This document shows, one piece after another, positions 1-12,302 of a DNA stretch of 36,485 bases. A program made the position numbers and the translations under genes. Below the pieces are notes generated by a model. That model ran no database searches. It had not been told where the DNA came from and worked only from the letters and a program-made list of their open reading frames with translations. Every line of letters starts with the position of its first letter. The stretch's first letter is position 1. Location of the stretch: the NCBI GenBank assembly GCA_025201705.1, contig MU616854.1:1-36485 (forward strand). The letters run 5' to 3'. This stretch comes from Dissophora ornata. Lineage: Eukaryota > Mortierellomycota > Mortierellomycetes > Mortierellales > Mortierellaceae.

Positions 1-17
1 TTTTTTTCCTGTTTGTT

Positions 18-3000
18 TTACTCCAAGGAGTGGTTCAGCCATTCCGAGTAGTCTATCAGCGACGAAAGCACGTTTGGCTCAGCCTGCAATATAGATCCGA
101 ACGGGTCTGGATTCATATTAGCTATGGCACTTAAAGGATCCATCAAGTTCGGCATCGGCACATGCTGCTGTGGATCATCTTGTGTCATATGGAATGGCTG
201 CTGGCTTGACGGATGCGGAAGACAATCTTGCAGCTGCTGTGGTTGATATTGAGAATGCTGCTGTTGCTCTGCTTGCGGCTGTGGCGGGTATGCTTGTTGA
301 TGCTGGGGTTGATGCTGATGAGTTGAAGGGTTTCCAGAGTACTGCATTTGACACAATGGAGAGTTGTTGTGCTGGGGATGGAATAGCGATGGCTGTTGCT
401 GCTGTTGTTGTTGCTGGTGAAGCTGTTGTTGTTGTTGTTGCTGATGCAGCTGTTGCTGCTGCTGCATGTTTGAATCCAAATCGACTGCAAACAGTTGACC
501 TGCATCTGTTTGAGACATAGCACTGCCGCCATTATAATTACATGGGGGGGGCGGAGACGGGGAGGGTGCCGATCCAAGCGACTCTGTCATGGGCGAAGCA
601 ACAGACACGCTCGATGTACCAGGAGGTGTCAGCGGCGCAAGATAGTAGCTCGAGGGGCCAGAGCCCGTGCATGCGTTCATGCCCGAAACCGCATTCGCAG
701 ATAATGGCGTCGCAGTGGATGCAAGTCCAATAGTCCCAATAGTTCCGAGAGTTGAGGCGCAAGGTGAATTCTGAATAATCATGGACGATACCCTGGACGT
801 GACATTCGGCCGCGTCCGCAGGCCAAAGCCCTTGTCGCGAAGTGTTTGCCGCATAATCGGGAACATTTCCTTGAACATTTTCATCATTGGCTTGACGCTC
901 TGTTCGTCTGTAGGTCCCATATGTGGCACATTCTGAATATTGGAAAGAACGTATTAATGAATGGTTTGTCTGCTTGACTGAGCGTGCGGTCAGCCTTTGC
1001 AAACACGCAAACACTTTATGGGGATCTTGACATGTTACTTACAGAGGGTCCCATCGTGCTCTCCAACTCTGTCAATGGCTCGTCTTCAGTAGAGTGAACT
1101 AGACGCCCAGCCTTTTTGATCAGAAAATAGCTCTTTTGCATATTTACACATGCTGGCGTACGAATCCTGGGGTTGTCACTCAACGTGTTCTCCTGCTGAT
1201 AGCAAAGAGCTAACCAAAGCAAAGCATCAGCCATGTGGTGGAATGCAGGCCTGGTTGTTGGATACTGCCACATGCGCTCGCAGGTTAGTGTGATCTTGTT
1301 GGCATATTGCGCAAGCGCCAAGTGTGAAACCGGCGAAGGCGACTTGGAGACCACATGTTGAGGTCGGTGAAGCAATAGCTTGACTAAGGTGCAATCAACA
1401 AATCAAAATAAAGTGCATGTCAACGAATGCTACGTCCAGTTCATCCTTTGGACTTGAATCATAATGGGGAGTGTTCGTCCTTACGCCCTAGGTAGTTAAT
1501 CTCGAGCAAGCCTCCCATCGCATGACGCCACCACCAATCCCCGCCAGCGTGGAAGAATTGAGAACTGCCTGAAGGCTCGTATCCAGCCATGTTGTCGCCG
1601 TCGTCTCCGGCAGTTTGGCCCCAATCTGGTCGAAATTCTGCTGGAATGGCCTTGTGCCATGCCTCTAGGTGATTGTCGATTTCAATCATGCGCGCTTGCA
1701 GTCGTTGAACGTCGTAAACACTAGTCTCGTGGTCGTAGTCGGTGCCATCCTCTGCTTCAAACGGATGGTAATGTAGCTGGATAATAGCCCCGACGATATA
1801 TGCTGACTGGATCGACTGCTGAAAGAAAAGCACTGTCTTCTGATCACGCACGTCATCCGGTCGGAACGCTCGAGGGAGCGATAGCGTCTCACACAGCGAG
1901 AGATGCAGTGTCTATTATAATAACAACGCCAACAGAGCATGGGTGTGAGCATATGTAATACAATCCACCGGACGTCAACGAACGGGTATAGCCAGCTATT
2001 AGACACAAATTCCATGTCACATACCACATATTGCGTCAATATAGCAGCGGTCCATTTCTCAGCAATCCAAATAAACCACCAGCAACGACGAGCCAGCTCG
2101 CGTTCCAGTGTCCCCCACATTTTGATTCTGCTATCCGTGCATCCGTCGCCGTTGGGATGATCCATCAAATGCCAGCCTCCCGCAATCATGATCCGGAGAG
2201 CGAGTGCGGCACAAGCCTGGCACTCCCGCTGGCGGCCCACGGACGCATCCCATGTGGCAATCAAGATCAGTCCCTGTACCACTGTCAATGGGTCGCCCAT
2301 TCCTCCTGAACGATCGGGTGACTGTACGAGCGGCAGTTCTGTCCTGAGATATGCCTTGGCCAACGCCCCAAAGTACTCTCCTATGGACCAGATCATGTCT
2401 CGTGTAGCCCGAACACGGGGTTCTCCGTTTGCAAAATTGGGATATATTGGATCGGGAAAAGGTGGATCCTGCTCTGCCCACAGACGCTCAACATCTGCGT
2501 CGTCCATGCATCTTGCAGCAGCTGCACACATGGCCGCAACAATTAGTGGGTGTGGCGGCGTGCAATAATCCTGTGCCGCTAGCTGCGCCAAAAACGTTGG
2601 CGGATCCAAGATGGGCTGTGTCGGCAGACATTGGGCAAGAAAAAGCTGAATAAGGTGTGACTGCAGAATCGGAGAGAGCGCACGCGACTGAAGGATCTGA
2701 AGCTGAGGTGGAGGAGGCATTGGAGGTTGTTCTGGATCCGGAAATATAAAGAGCCGAGCGAGCTTCTGGCTCAAATTGTTGATCCTCTCGGACGTCTCAA
2801 TCACAGCCGAAGGCAGCGGCGCTGGCTCGCTCGGCTGGGGCGGCCTGTGGCGAAGACTAGATGAGCTGCCAACGATCGGGCTGCTAACACCACCCGAGGC
2901 AGGCGAGAGACCCGCTGGAGTGGCAGATCGAGTAGAGACTTGTGGATTATGCACTCGGCATGGCCCAGTCGTTGATCGGCCTCTGCGTTTGGGCCCACTT

Positions 3001-3584
3001 GATGGGGAGGATATTGATGTGGATACGGATACAAATGACGATGATGCCACAGGAGATGTTGGTGTAGAATCCGATGAGATGGAGGAAGCGGTAGCGGCAG
3101 AAGGATCAGAGAGCGCACTGTCCTGTCCTTGAGCGAACAAGCTCGAGGGTATTGCTGCTGTATCATGCGAATCCTGGCCTGCGGGATCGGATGTCGGTAG
3201 CTCGGGGCATGTGCACCTTTTGGCACTTGGCGCCTGTTTCCGACGCCTACTCATCTTGGATTTCTGCCAGGGAAATGTTGAGGCATCCTGCAAAGGCCCT
3301 GTAGCCTTGTCCTTGAGCAGGTCGATAGGTGGGATATCCAATGCCTCAGGCTTTGCGCCAGTTGTATTTAGAAACTCTTGCCACGGCTCTTTTTTCACGA
3401 GTGTGGGTGCCTTGACGAGCTCGACGTACGTGCATTCCAGATCGAGACGAGTACACCTTGCGCAACAGGGTTGTCCATCGCACTTGGACCGCTGCTTGCG
3501 ACATGGGAGACACGCATCTCTGATCTTGAGGACAGAGGTCGGAGGGAGGGCGATACCGAGGGTCGGAGGCGCGGGGTCAGCCAT
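18..3584 (-). CDS. Zn2Cys6 fungal transcription factor with poly-Gln C-terminus
   Basis: Predicted nuclear DNA-binding regulator. Exons (minus strand): 3584-2025, 1911-1485, 1383-1043, 932-18. All introns are GT-AG and the frame is kept, giving 1,080 residues. The N-terminus has a binuclear zinc cluster: Cys25, 28, 35, 41, 44 and 51, spaced C-x2-C-x6-C-x5-C-x2-C-x6-C, in a basic context (CRKQRSKC). A Ser/Pro-rich stretch follows. From about residue 300, crossing the first intron, lies a helical region typical of the fungal-specific transcription factor domain (for example RRCWWFIWIAEKW, then SLPRAFRPDD after the splice). The last exon carries long Gln/His tracts encoded by CAG/CAA runs. It ends in an acidic-hydrophobic segment (LSSLIDYSEWLNHS) that could be an activation region (inference). 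The start is the ATG just before the zinc cluster. The target genes cannot be told. Confidence 0.87.
196..477 (-). repeat. CAG/CAA-type trinucleotide-rich tract encoding Gln/His
   Basis: The plus strand shows interrupted GTT/GCT runs, densest at about 369-477. Read on the minus strand inside the last exon of the Zn2Cys6 gene they give three poly-Gln blocks separated by Leu-His, then a Gln/Pro/His-rich stretch. The mix of CAG and CAA suggests an old, stabilised tract. It also creates a spurious Ala/Val-rich open frame on the plus strand. Confidence 0.8.
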
Positions 3585-6104
3585 GGTCGTTAAGAGGGGC
3601 CAGGCGAGGGGCGGTCAACGGTAGATGCGTAAGACTGAAGGCGAAGTTTTGATGGCTGTTGTCGAGGGAGTGGATTCTGGAGGTCAATTGAGCATTCAGT
3701 TGGCAAAAAAAGGAAATTATGGACTGATGAAACAAGTGTTCCAGTAGAATCGAAAAGGGGAGAAGGGGAAGGAGGAAGGAGGACGAAGCGGAGGATGGAC
3801 GGGATAGGAGAGGGGATTGATGTCGATGTCGATGCGGGGCGAGGAGGAAGTGTGTGTCCCAGGAGAATGGAGAGAAAGGGACGAGTCGCGGGAGAGAAGA
3901 AAAGAGACGGAAACTGGGCGGGGCAACCAGAACAGTCCCTTTCAATGGACATGTCGACTGTCCGGATGGTTCGGAGACGTGGCGTGGTCCATGTCTTCAC
4001 ACTGCGCTTTTCGCCGCATGATTTTTTTTTTTTGGTTTATTGGATCTCTGCAGCTGCATAGGTTGCTGATATCCATTGGGTGATCCTTCTCTTCCATGCT
4101 CAGGTGATTCGTGGACGATGAAACGGACGGCTCAGCAGAGCCGGGCTGTGTCAACTTGCACAACCCCCGGCGCCCGAAGAGCTCCGATGTCTCTGGATCG
4201 CTGGTCTAATCATCAAGCGCTCGCTGCAGGAGAGATATACAGATGAATAGACAGTTGTTTGGCACAAATGTAGAGCACTCCTCAACTGTGCAAAGCAAAG
4301 CCCACCAGCTAATTAAAAAACTATTACAGTGGAAAAAATATCCCTCCCAGCAGGAACAGCTCCTTTTCAGATCCCCGGATTATTAGACGGAAGTGCGTCT
4401 TGACGGTGGCGATGGATCAACAAAACATATGCACCAGCTGCACGGCAAAATAGGCGTCGGTCGTTGTAGATCACCTTCGTAGTCCAGGCGGACTTTTCTT
4501 CATTTTAAAATTGTTTGTAACTGACTTGTCCCACACAGCGCATCGAACATTGTTGTTTTGATCCGCGACCAGCCCGAATGTCCGACGGCCCCATATTTGG
4601 ACCCCGAACACAGTACAGTGATTAAACCCTATACATCCCTTTGTCCACTCGAGCTGTCTCTTTGGATGCGTTTGTCAATACAAAGGCACACCTTGTTTGT
4701 TTTCGGAAAGAGAACAATGGACCGTGGAAAACGGAGTTGACACACAAACAATTTTGCGACAGAAGAGGCGAATTGATCCGGAGAGTCTAATTCATTTCGT
4801 GTATCAATAGACGACGTGTCTCTGAACCCAGATCTCTCTTCCATTAACTGCAGGTGGACGCGCACGCCTCCAAACTCATGAAGACATAGGCAGCATTTAA
4901 TCCATCTCGGCCACCCCAAACGATTGATCATACGATGTTACAGGGTCTAGCCCTTTCTGTGTTTGGGCAGCAACAACAACAATAAGGATGCCATTTTCGT
5001 ACAACACCAACGTGGTAACGAACTGCGGATCTGTGTCGTCTGTTTCGAGAGGCGCACCAACCAAGTGCAAGGAACCCCATATCATTTATAACGCAATCAT
5101 AGGCTTAAAAAAAATAAAAATAAAAATAAAATAGGCGGCGACAACTCAGAACGCAGAAAACGTAAAACGGAAAAGACTAAAGGGGGTGTGTTTTGTTTGC
5201 ACTAGCGTGCGCATACGAATGTGGGTACGACCAATTGGCCCGATACAACGGTCCCTTGCACACAGCATTCAAGGAATAAACATTATTGCAGAGTTGGTAA
5301 ACAAATACGAGCCGAGGCCATAAGCGGCACGATACGTGTTCATTCACCTTGAGCATCGTCAGTGGCTACCACCGTTCGTGTGCCATTACGATATGACCCG
5401 GAGAATTCTTTTGTCAGAACCTGTCAACAATTAATCGGCTCTCGCGTATTGTCCTAGAAGGGAAATAAAAAAAAGGTGAGAAGCGTCAACTTCATTGCAT
5501 AATGTTCTGCACAGCGTATTACATAGACCACAAGCCATATTTCAGAAATTGGAACTCGAGACTCGGCCGCTCTCTCCCCCAATCTCTTTTGCTCTCCAGC
5601 CGATGATGGTGCCTGGACAAGAATAGGAGCCGAAAAAAGCAGAAATGCAAACCAAAAAAAAAGCGACTACAAACAGCCCATGCCTTATTGTTGTTCATGT
5701 GGTTGTAGTTGACAATACTGTAATGCGTGCTATTTTGTCCGCAGTTTAACATTATAATACAGTCTTATGAAGAGCAGAACAACATGGAACACTGCGATCA
5801 GCAGAAAAAAAAAGAGGCAACGTCAGCTTTGGAAAAAAACCTAAATTCTACTTGAGAGCCCATGCCTCGTTCGTGTGCGTATTGATGTCTGCGCAAGCTC
5901 TCAATCTCTACCCCATCATCCGCGTATAATCATCATGCGCTGGTCTAGTCCACATCTCATGGACTACATACCAAACCCTAGCTTGAGTAAAGTAAGAAGT
6001 AGAAAAGACAAACATATCTTATTGTACATGTTTATTATAGAAACCACACAGATCGTTGGTGTATTCATGGCAAATTCTCATCCAATCCTTGTGGTCCAGA
6101 ACGA
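3585..6104. other. Long intergenic region, no convincing gene
   Basis: This 2.5 kb lies between the start of the Zn2Cys6 gene and the stop of primase. The first 400 bases (GA-rich on the plus strand, CT-rich on the transcribed strand) fit a leader and promoter for the regulator. A-rich simple sequence occurs near 5106-5133. Open frames here are 60 to 130 codons, lack family features and do not chain through good splice sites. The least unlikely is a 62-codon minus-strand frame at 4897-5085, which reads smoothly but has no partner exon that I could find. Confidence 0.6.
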
Positions 6105-8432
6105 TTAAAAGTCCAATGATTTTGGGGCCTCCGCTATACCACAGGAGAAAAGACAGATGGGATATGATACGATTAGTTTAGTAAAGAACAATACAATCAG
6201 CAGTTTGCTATGGTCACAGTCATTACCTCGCTTCTTGGCCCTGATATCCTCTTGGATTCCCTTCACGAACCGTTCGAATACTTCAACATGGCCTCGGAGT
6301 GATGTCTTTTGCCAGTCTATATCGTCACATGGCAATTGGTTAAAAAAATCCATATTTGAGTGTGGAGTCGATTTTCCGAATAATCTTGGCATTTTCACTC
6401 TACCTTGAAGTTTAGGCCCATCTTCAGTCGGAGGATGTTTCGCGTCGTACTCGTTTAGTTCCCTAACGAGCTGTGGTACTGTTGGCGGCTCCGTCGGGTT
6501 AAAGTCCTCGCATGTTTCAATTGGAATTGGCACACAGACGCGTCCTAGGATGACGATACATAGTGTTACTGAGTATGACATTGCTCTGCTGCTACATCGA
6601 ATCTCCTTGAAATAACGTCGGAGTCATTCTTACCAGTCTTGGGATGGATACAAAATGGACTCTTCAGCAAATGCCTGATATCTGTTGACACCTTTTCATC
6701 CAAACGAGGATACGTGTACTGGAAGATGATGTCCCGAGGAATGTGCTCCAGTAGCTGCTTCTTCTTAGGTGACTTTATATGACAGTGGATTCGAAACAAC
6801 GAGAATGCATATATTAGCCAGGCCACATACAGAAAGTATACGGGTCAGAGCGCCTCTTGAATAGCCTCCACTTACATCTGCTATCGCATCCGCGATAATG
6901 GTCTTCAGGTCTTCCCACTTTTGAGAGGGATCACGGCCAGGAGCGTCTTCCCATTCTGTTCGGATTTGGGCCTTTACACCCTCATCGGGGATGATAGCCA
7001 ACATCTTCTCCCACCTCTCTGGCGCATCCAAGATGCCTTGAGATTCAAACACCAGGTTCTCGAAATGATCATGTATAATTTCGTACGATCGACTATAATA
7101 CGTTTGTGTCAGTCGTGGGATGTGAGACCCGCTTCTTGCGGACGAACTGCGCCTGTAAGGCATGTCAATATTTTATCACTTTATCGATGCGTACCTTAAT
7201 GATGGGTGGAGAACATTGGGCAACTTGACTTTCTTTCCTTGCTGTGCACCTCCCTAAATGAACATAGGAATTCAATTGGTGAATACAATCCTGGCACATT
7301 TTTACTTTTTCAGGACAAACACGGGATGCATTCCGCAGGATCTCTCACCTTGATAACTTCAAGGTACGAAACAATCGCCTTCCGCTGTTCGTTGGTCATC
7401 ACACGTGCTCTTTCGTCTCCTACCCAGCAATGGATTCCACGACGTCCAGAATACACCCAGAGTAGGTGCTTGAACCCAAAATCTTCCCGCAGCGCTGCGT
7501 CAATGATCTTCAGCGCAACTGTCATGAACTCCCAGCATTTGAGGCACACATCGCCTCCTGAGCAGCATGTTCTGATCTCGTCGTAATCTGTCATATCAAT
7601 ATCAAAGACCATCTCCTTGGCAACCGCAACAAGCCCTCCAGATGGAACCATTTTCTTATCCTTAGGTCGGATGTTGTAGACAGCGCCGAGATCAATCCTA
7701 GTGGGGCACAGGCGAGCCAGCTCCCGCTTGAGCTCGTCAAGGCTCTTAAAGGACTGGTACCTCATGAATGTTTCGTCCGTAAGAATGAATGAGAATTCGC
7801 GGTTCATGAACGATTTGGATGGCTTAGGTGCTATGAACAATATCGAATCATGGAAATGTGAGTTTCCACACTTGTATAGTTCGATTTCAAGCCATCTTTG
7901 TCGTACGGTTCTTCGTCCAGGATCGGATCGAATGCCCACTTACAAATGTCGTAATTGAGCCATTGGAAGTATGGCTTTGCTGGGAAGAAATGGCGGTAGA
8001 AGAGCATGAATTGTCTGGGGCTGTCTCCTTCGAGACTGTCGACATCGGCATTTCTATCAGACATGTCATAATCGCCTCGAGTTAGAATCTTTTGCACTAC
8101 CGGGATCGAAATAGTGGTAGGACCTGATCCTTACTTTGCGCTGTACGGCTCGACAGGGGCTGTTCGTACGAGCCAGGGGTTGTCTGCCTTTAAAACTTCT
8201 CTGTCATCCAGGTCGAAAAGATGTTCCAGTTCATCTCTGCCGTGTGTTTCTGATTGTCCAGCCTCCACGGTTGCTCTGGGTCCTCCATTCGCCACGGCTA
8301 AAAGGACGTCAAGGAAAGTCCAATGTCAACAACAATGATCTCGAAGGAGCGGGAAACTATTAAGGATGATGTTGTGTAATTACAAATGCCGCCATCGCTT
8401 TCCATACTTGGTTCAATATCCATTTCTGACAT
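6105..8432 (-). CDS. PRI1: DNA primase small (catalytic) subunit
   Basis: Makes the RNA primers for DNA polymerase alpha in the nucleus. Exons: 8432-8384, 8297-8135, 8053-7944, 7830-7349, 7253-7195, 7152-6876, 6772-6634, 6544-6404, 6316-6227, 6133-6105; 512 residues. Family landmarks in order: [20 protein letters not shown]; the catalytic Asp pair in [10 protein letters not shown] (D184, D186); the zinc motif Cys196, 197, 203 and 206; the nucleotide-binding [30 protein letters not shown]; and [14 protein letters not shown]. It ends in SLDF, as yeast Pri1 does. About 75 residues precede the usual N-terminus. They come from two exons that splice in frame, with a CTAAC branch site before the third exon, but they are poorly conserved, and a shorter form starting near 8064 is possible. 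The acceptor near 6773 could shift by 9 nt. One intron is only 42 bp (7153-7194). Confidence 0.93.
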
Positions 8433-8551
8433 GTTGAATGAGTCTTCGTTTTGCAAGGTGAGTGAACGATGGCAAAAAGGTGTCCCCTTTGGTTGAAAAT
8501 CAAAACACAAAAGACGCGTTTAATCACGTGTCTTAAATTAAACACGACTTT

Positions 8552-9920
8552 CTACAGAAGACTAAGGACCTGGCTTCCCTCCCACGACCCACCGGCAGCG
8601 AGTGCTTTGAACTCTGCGACCTGTCCGGCCTCCACGCAGATCATACGGTGATACTCCTCATCCCCGAAATCTGCCATTCCTGCGGCCTTTTCAGTCCATG
8701 GGTTCCACACCACAATATCACGCAGTCCATTAAGGCGCACCTGGATACCCTCGCCTACGTCTTGCTGCTGAGCACCGTAGCGGATCTGAATGTCTTCAGA
8801 CTGGACATTTCCATACACTCTGTCGACCTCGTCGCGGATGACCACTTCGCCTTCTTGCTTGGCCGAACTTTGAGAGACCTTGTCGGCGTACTCAAGGCCA
8901 CTCAATCCAATCACCCTGACCTTGGATTCATCCTATGTTAGTAGATTAGCAAAAGACATCGCAAGTGAATAAACGGCTATCTTCTCCAGAAACATCAGCT
9001 GGTCATTACAACGAAATGTGGCCATAGCTTACAGGGATCAAGAAGTAGGTATGCAAGAGTGTGTTAAAGTCGAATGCCTTGTCGCCAACGTTGTGAACCT
9101 TCAAATGAGTCTCGATGGTATCAGCAGTCAACTTGACTGTGTAAACCAAGGAAAAGTCGAAAGGCCACGCGTTGCGATGCTCCTCAGGGATCGAAGTGTG
9201 ATCTAGACCTAATTGACATCGGAAGAGTTCGGAAGATGATGTGTCAATTACGCGGCAACCTGGAAAGGCTTCCAAAAAAAATTGTTCCTTGGATCGTACC
9301 GAATTGAGCAACCACGGTGTTTGCGTCTTCAGACGAATTGAGGAGCTTCCAGTGTGAAATCCTTGCAAAGCCTGTAAGAAACAGATCGCATCTTAGTGGT
9401 GGCACAAGCTCATTACTAATCATCTACGCGATCTTTGATAAGATAATATTGCGAGAACTCAAATTTCACTTACCGTGCTGAGGAAGACTGGCGGTTACAT
9501 GGGGGGCTTTTCCCTTGCCGAAGACTGGGAAGACCAGAGGAATTCTATAGAACGCGTCAAAAGCATGTCAGTAGGCGCAAAAGTGGGTATACCGTGGTCA
9601 ATTGGGCCGTCAAACTGAAAAAGTTACACGTTACCCTCCACGAATTGCCTTTGATCCATCAAGGATGGCCTTTTCACTACCAGCAGAGAAAGACAATGGT
9701 GAACAAAAGAAAGACGTGCTTCAGTCAGCAAATGTGTGTGGGAATGTGTAATGAGAGTCGCTTTAGTCATTTCTGTGATGCCTCCGTAATACCTGAGAAA
9801 GATACGTTCCTTGTTGGCGACCTTCCATGAAGTGAGAGTAGCACCAAAGAGCTGGATTTCAGTGGAGGCACCTGAAGGATGGGTGAGAATGGTCTTGTTG
9901 GAGTGCTGAGAAACTGGCAT
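8552..9920 (-). CDS. Glucose-6-phosphate 1-epimerase (hexose-6-phosphate mutarotase, YMR099C type)
   Basis: Interconverts the alpha and beta anomers of glucose 6-phosphate and related hexose 6-phosphates in the cytosol. Exons: 9920-9793, 9676-9635, 9544-9474, 9371-9300, 9208-9033, 8932-8552; 289 residues, close to the 297 of the yeast enzyme. Family motifs: FGATLTSWK near the N-terminus; SKAIRGGIPLVFPVFGKGKA; QHGFARISHWKLL; EEHRNAWPFDFSLVYTV; FNTLLHTYFLIP with the expected catalytic His (157); VIGLSGLEYADKV; and ICVEAGQV with the expected catalytic Glu (264). Every intron is GT-AG and frame-keeping, including the one around the 42-nt second exon. The stop lies 119 bp upstream of the primase start on the same strand. 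Upstream it shares a divergent promoter region with the chitin-binding gene. Confidence 0.93.
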
Positions 9921-10524
9921 TGTGAATGGGGGTTTGTGAACTAGTGTTTGGCTGGGATGAATGAAAGAAGCGAATGAGAACGTGTGAGAAAAATAACCCT
10001 CCAAAGTGGTCAAGGCCACCCATGCAAGATAAGGGGCAAGGGCGCGAGTGACTGTGATCCCAATGACGTGAAGTTGGGGGCATTCGCGCAGCTGAAGAAG
10101 GAGTTCAATACCTGGCCATTGGCATAATCGTTGGCCAATAAGACCTTGGATGAACCCATGTGGGGTCAATCAGAGATGATGGGATAAGATTCATGAACCC
10201 CAATTGACTGATATGCAATATATTGTGAACATGTACACCGATATTGCGTGCCATTTCAGAACAGTGCCCGATTGCTGTGCCTTGGTGCCTGGATGTGTAT
10301 GATTACTGCACCCTTGGGATACTAGATCCTGGTACCACAGCCCATTGGGACATCACCACCACTGACGTTTGGACCGTTGTATGCACGTGCACCAATGACG
10401 ATGGAATGAATGAATTTTTTCTCCGTGATGAACATCGACTTTCGCTCTTCGCCTCATCACGCCCATCACGCACATCCCCGCACTTACTCTCTCCACTCGA
10501 TCAACAAGCAGCATCTACGGCACA
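9921..10524. promoter_or_regulatory. Divergent intergenic region between epimerase and chitin-binding gene
   Basis: These 604 bases separate two start codons that face apart, so both promoters should lie here. The last 80 bases before 10525 are C/T/A-rich and free of ATG, as expected for a fungal leader. Two minus-strand open frames (9859-10083 and part of 9624-10169) have no family features and are taken as chance. No factor-binding site can be assigned. Confidence 0.6.
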
Positions 10525-11169
10525 ATGTACAAGAACACATTCATCTCGTTGTTCCTGGTCTGCATCGCACTCCTCTCACTTGTCTCTGCTCAGGGAAACT
10601 GTGGAGCCGGAAACGGAGTCTCCTGTGCTTCAGGAATGTGCTGTTCAAGCTCTGTATGTCATTTGTCAACAACAACTTGCTGTCTCTCCCATCCGTTTGG
10701 TCCATGGACAACATCAATTGCGGTCATCAATCAATTAACGTGATGCCCATAATTTGAAAACAATTAGAACTTTTGCGGTGACGATGCTGCACACTGTGGT
10801 TCGGGCTGCCAACCCCTCTTCGGCACCTGCTCTGGCAGCAGCTCCGTCTCGCCTTCAGTCTCGCCCTCGGTCTCGCCTACGTCAGTTTCTGTCTCTGCAA
10901 CAACCGACCCTTTCACTCACACGTTGAGCCCATCTGCGACAACGGCTACGACGACGACGACGACGACGACGACGACTACGACTACTACTACTACCACTGA
11001 TACGACTACAACTACGACTACTAGAAGACACGAGACTACAACGGCTAAGGGTACATTCCAGCTGCAACCCACTGGCAAACCCAGTGGAGCGACTTCATCT
11101 CAAGATAAGGGTGTCAAGTCGACGGTAGCCTTGGTGGTTGTGTTTATCGCTGGACTGATGATGGTTTAG
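10525..11169 (+). CDS. Secreted hevein-type chitin-binding protein, Thr-rich, likely GPI-anchored
   Basis: Likely cell-wall protein of 176 residues; exons 10525-10653 and 10768-11169. Residues 1-22 form a signal peptide (hydrophobic FISLFLVCIALLSLVSA, cut before QG). A type-1 chitin-binding (hevein-like) domain follows: NCGAGNGVSCASGMCCSSS, the intron, then NFCGDDAAHCGSGCQPLFGTC. The Cys pattern and the CCS...FCG...CGxGCQ core fit this fold. Next is a Ser/Pro/Val stretch, a run of about 25 Thr, and a hydrophobic C-terminus (STVALVVVFIAGLMMV) with no charged tail, which is typical of a GPI-attachment signal. The Thr run should be heavily O-mannosylated and act as a stalk. Binding to chitin oligomers is inferred from the domain. 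Confidence 0.9.
10937..11024 (+). repeat. ACG/ACT trinucleotide microsatellite (poly-Thr)
   Basis: A run of ACG then ACT codons with few interruptions, all in frame, encodes the poly-Thr stalk of the chitin-binding protein. The tract is pure enough to be length-variable between strains, which would change stalk length without breaking the frame. Confidence 0.85.
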
Positions 11170-11647
11170 GGAGAGGCGTCATAAGCAACAGATTGTCAAG
11201 GGGTTGCTCATCGTCAACACCGCGGCTCAGGATCTCTTTTTCTTTTTCTGGACAGGAACCAAGTATACCATCTATCTTCACCTACAACCACCAACTCCCC
11301 GTATTTTTTGTCATCACCATAGCCATAGCCATATAATTACTACTTAATACAGGTGCTCTTGACGCTTCTTGACGTAACGATACCTGGTTCACACAGTAGC
11401 CTTGTATTGTACTGGATGGTTATCGGAAACCCGATCACGTATAAACAACCTTGAATTTTTCTTATCTCCTTAGACGCTCATTTTTATCATTTACAGCCCC
11501 ACAGGGTCGGACAGATCGCCGTCATAGAGCAAAAAAGGAGTACAGTACTGGGGCGTCTCACTTCCTCTTCTCCCTTCTTCTCTCTTCTCAGCACCATACA
11601 CCTACTTTCCTTCCCACGAACAGAAAATAAAGCTATCACGTCCTGCC
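11170..11647. other. Intergenic: 3' end of chitin-binding gene and promoter of HbpS-like gene
   Basis: 478 bases between two plus-strand genes. The first part should hold the 3' untranslated region of the upstream gene. The last 90 bases (11550-11640) are strongly C/T-rich, as in many fungal leaders. No gene is seen. Confidence 0.55.
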
Positions 11648-12302
11648 ATGTCTCAAGAATCAGCAGCTCTCCTGGCCAGTCTTTTGGAGGACGAGAAGGA
11701 GCTCCAGTTCCCAAGGTTCACCAATGAAGACGCCCTCACGCTCGGATGCAACCTAGTCCGTCTTGCAAAGAATAAGACTCCTTACAAGGGCATCTCGGTC
11801 TCTATCACGCGCAATGGACAAGTGCTCTTCCAGCATGCGATGGAAGGTAAAATGAGAGAAAGAGAGAGAGATAGAAAGGCGAAGGCACGCTTTGCAGCGC
11901 AGTCTTTCCGTATCTTGAAGGCGGAGTGTGCGGCGCGCGGCCGCGGTGATAGCAATGCGACTTGATAAATTGTCTTAGCTCTGGTCTCTTTTCTCCTATT
12001 CCTTCCTAGGAACGACGGTCGACAATGAGAACTGGATTCGTCGCAAGTCCAACACTGTAGTCCGTCTTCAACATTCGTCCTACTACATTGGTCGACTGCT
12101 CGCCTCTAAAGGTGAAACGGAGATGGAAAAGACCTACAAAGTCCCAATGGCCGACTATGCTTGCCATGGAGGCGCATTCCCACTTTTGATCAAGGACGTC
12201 GGTTGTGTGGGTACCATTGTTGTGAGCGGATTGAAGCAGGATGAGGACCACGCCCTTGCCACTCAAGGGATCCGTGAGATGATCGCAACCATGCACCAGT
12301 AA
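11648..12302 (+). CDS. HbpS/DUF336-like protein (YBR137W, UPF0303 family)
   Basis: Small single-domain protein of 163 residues; exons 11648-11846 and 12010-12302. The sequence runs LLASLLEDEKELQFPRF, LGCNLVRLAKNKTPYKGISVSI, NGQVLFQHAMEG, then after the intron TTVDNENWIRRKSNTVVRL, SSYYIGRLLASKGETE, YACHGGAFPLLIKDVGCVGTI, ending HALATQGIREMIATM. This is the layout of the UPF0303 family, whose fold is shared with heme-binding HbpS. Yeast YBR137W binds the Get complex. Whether this one binds heme or a chaperone cannot be read from sequence. The intron (163 bp) is GT-AG and its phase fits GAAG|GA. It is convergent with the bHLH gene, 161 bp apart. Confidence 0.88.

Noticed and set aside
170..520. 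Ala/Val-rich plus-strand open frame
   Set aside because: It is the antisense shadow of the poly-Gln codons of the Zn2Cys6 gene; repeat DNA keeps it open.
4558..5085. Small open frames in the first long intergenic region
   Set aside because: They are short, share no family motifs, and no splice sites join them into a longer protein.
8064..8069. ATG at 8064 as the primase start
   Set aside because: Two upstream exons join in frame with good splice and branch signals; it is kept only as an alternative.
9624..10169. 181-codon minus-strand frame covering the epimerase start
   Set aside because: The true first two epimerase exons lie here; this frame reads through an intron and upstream DNA.
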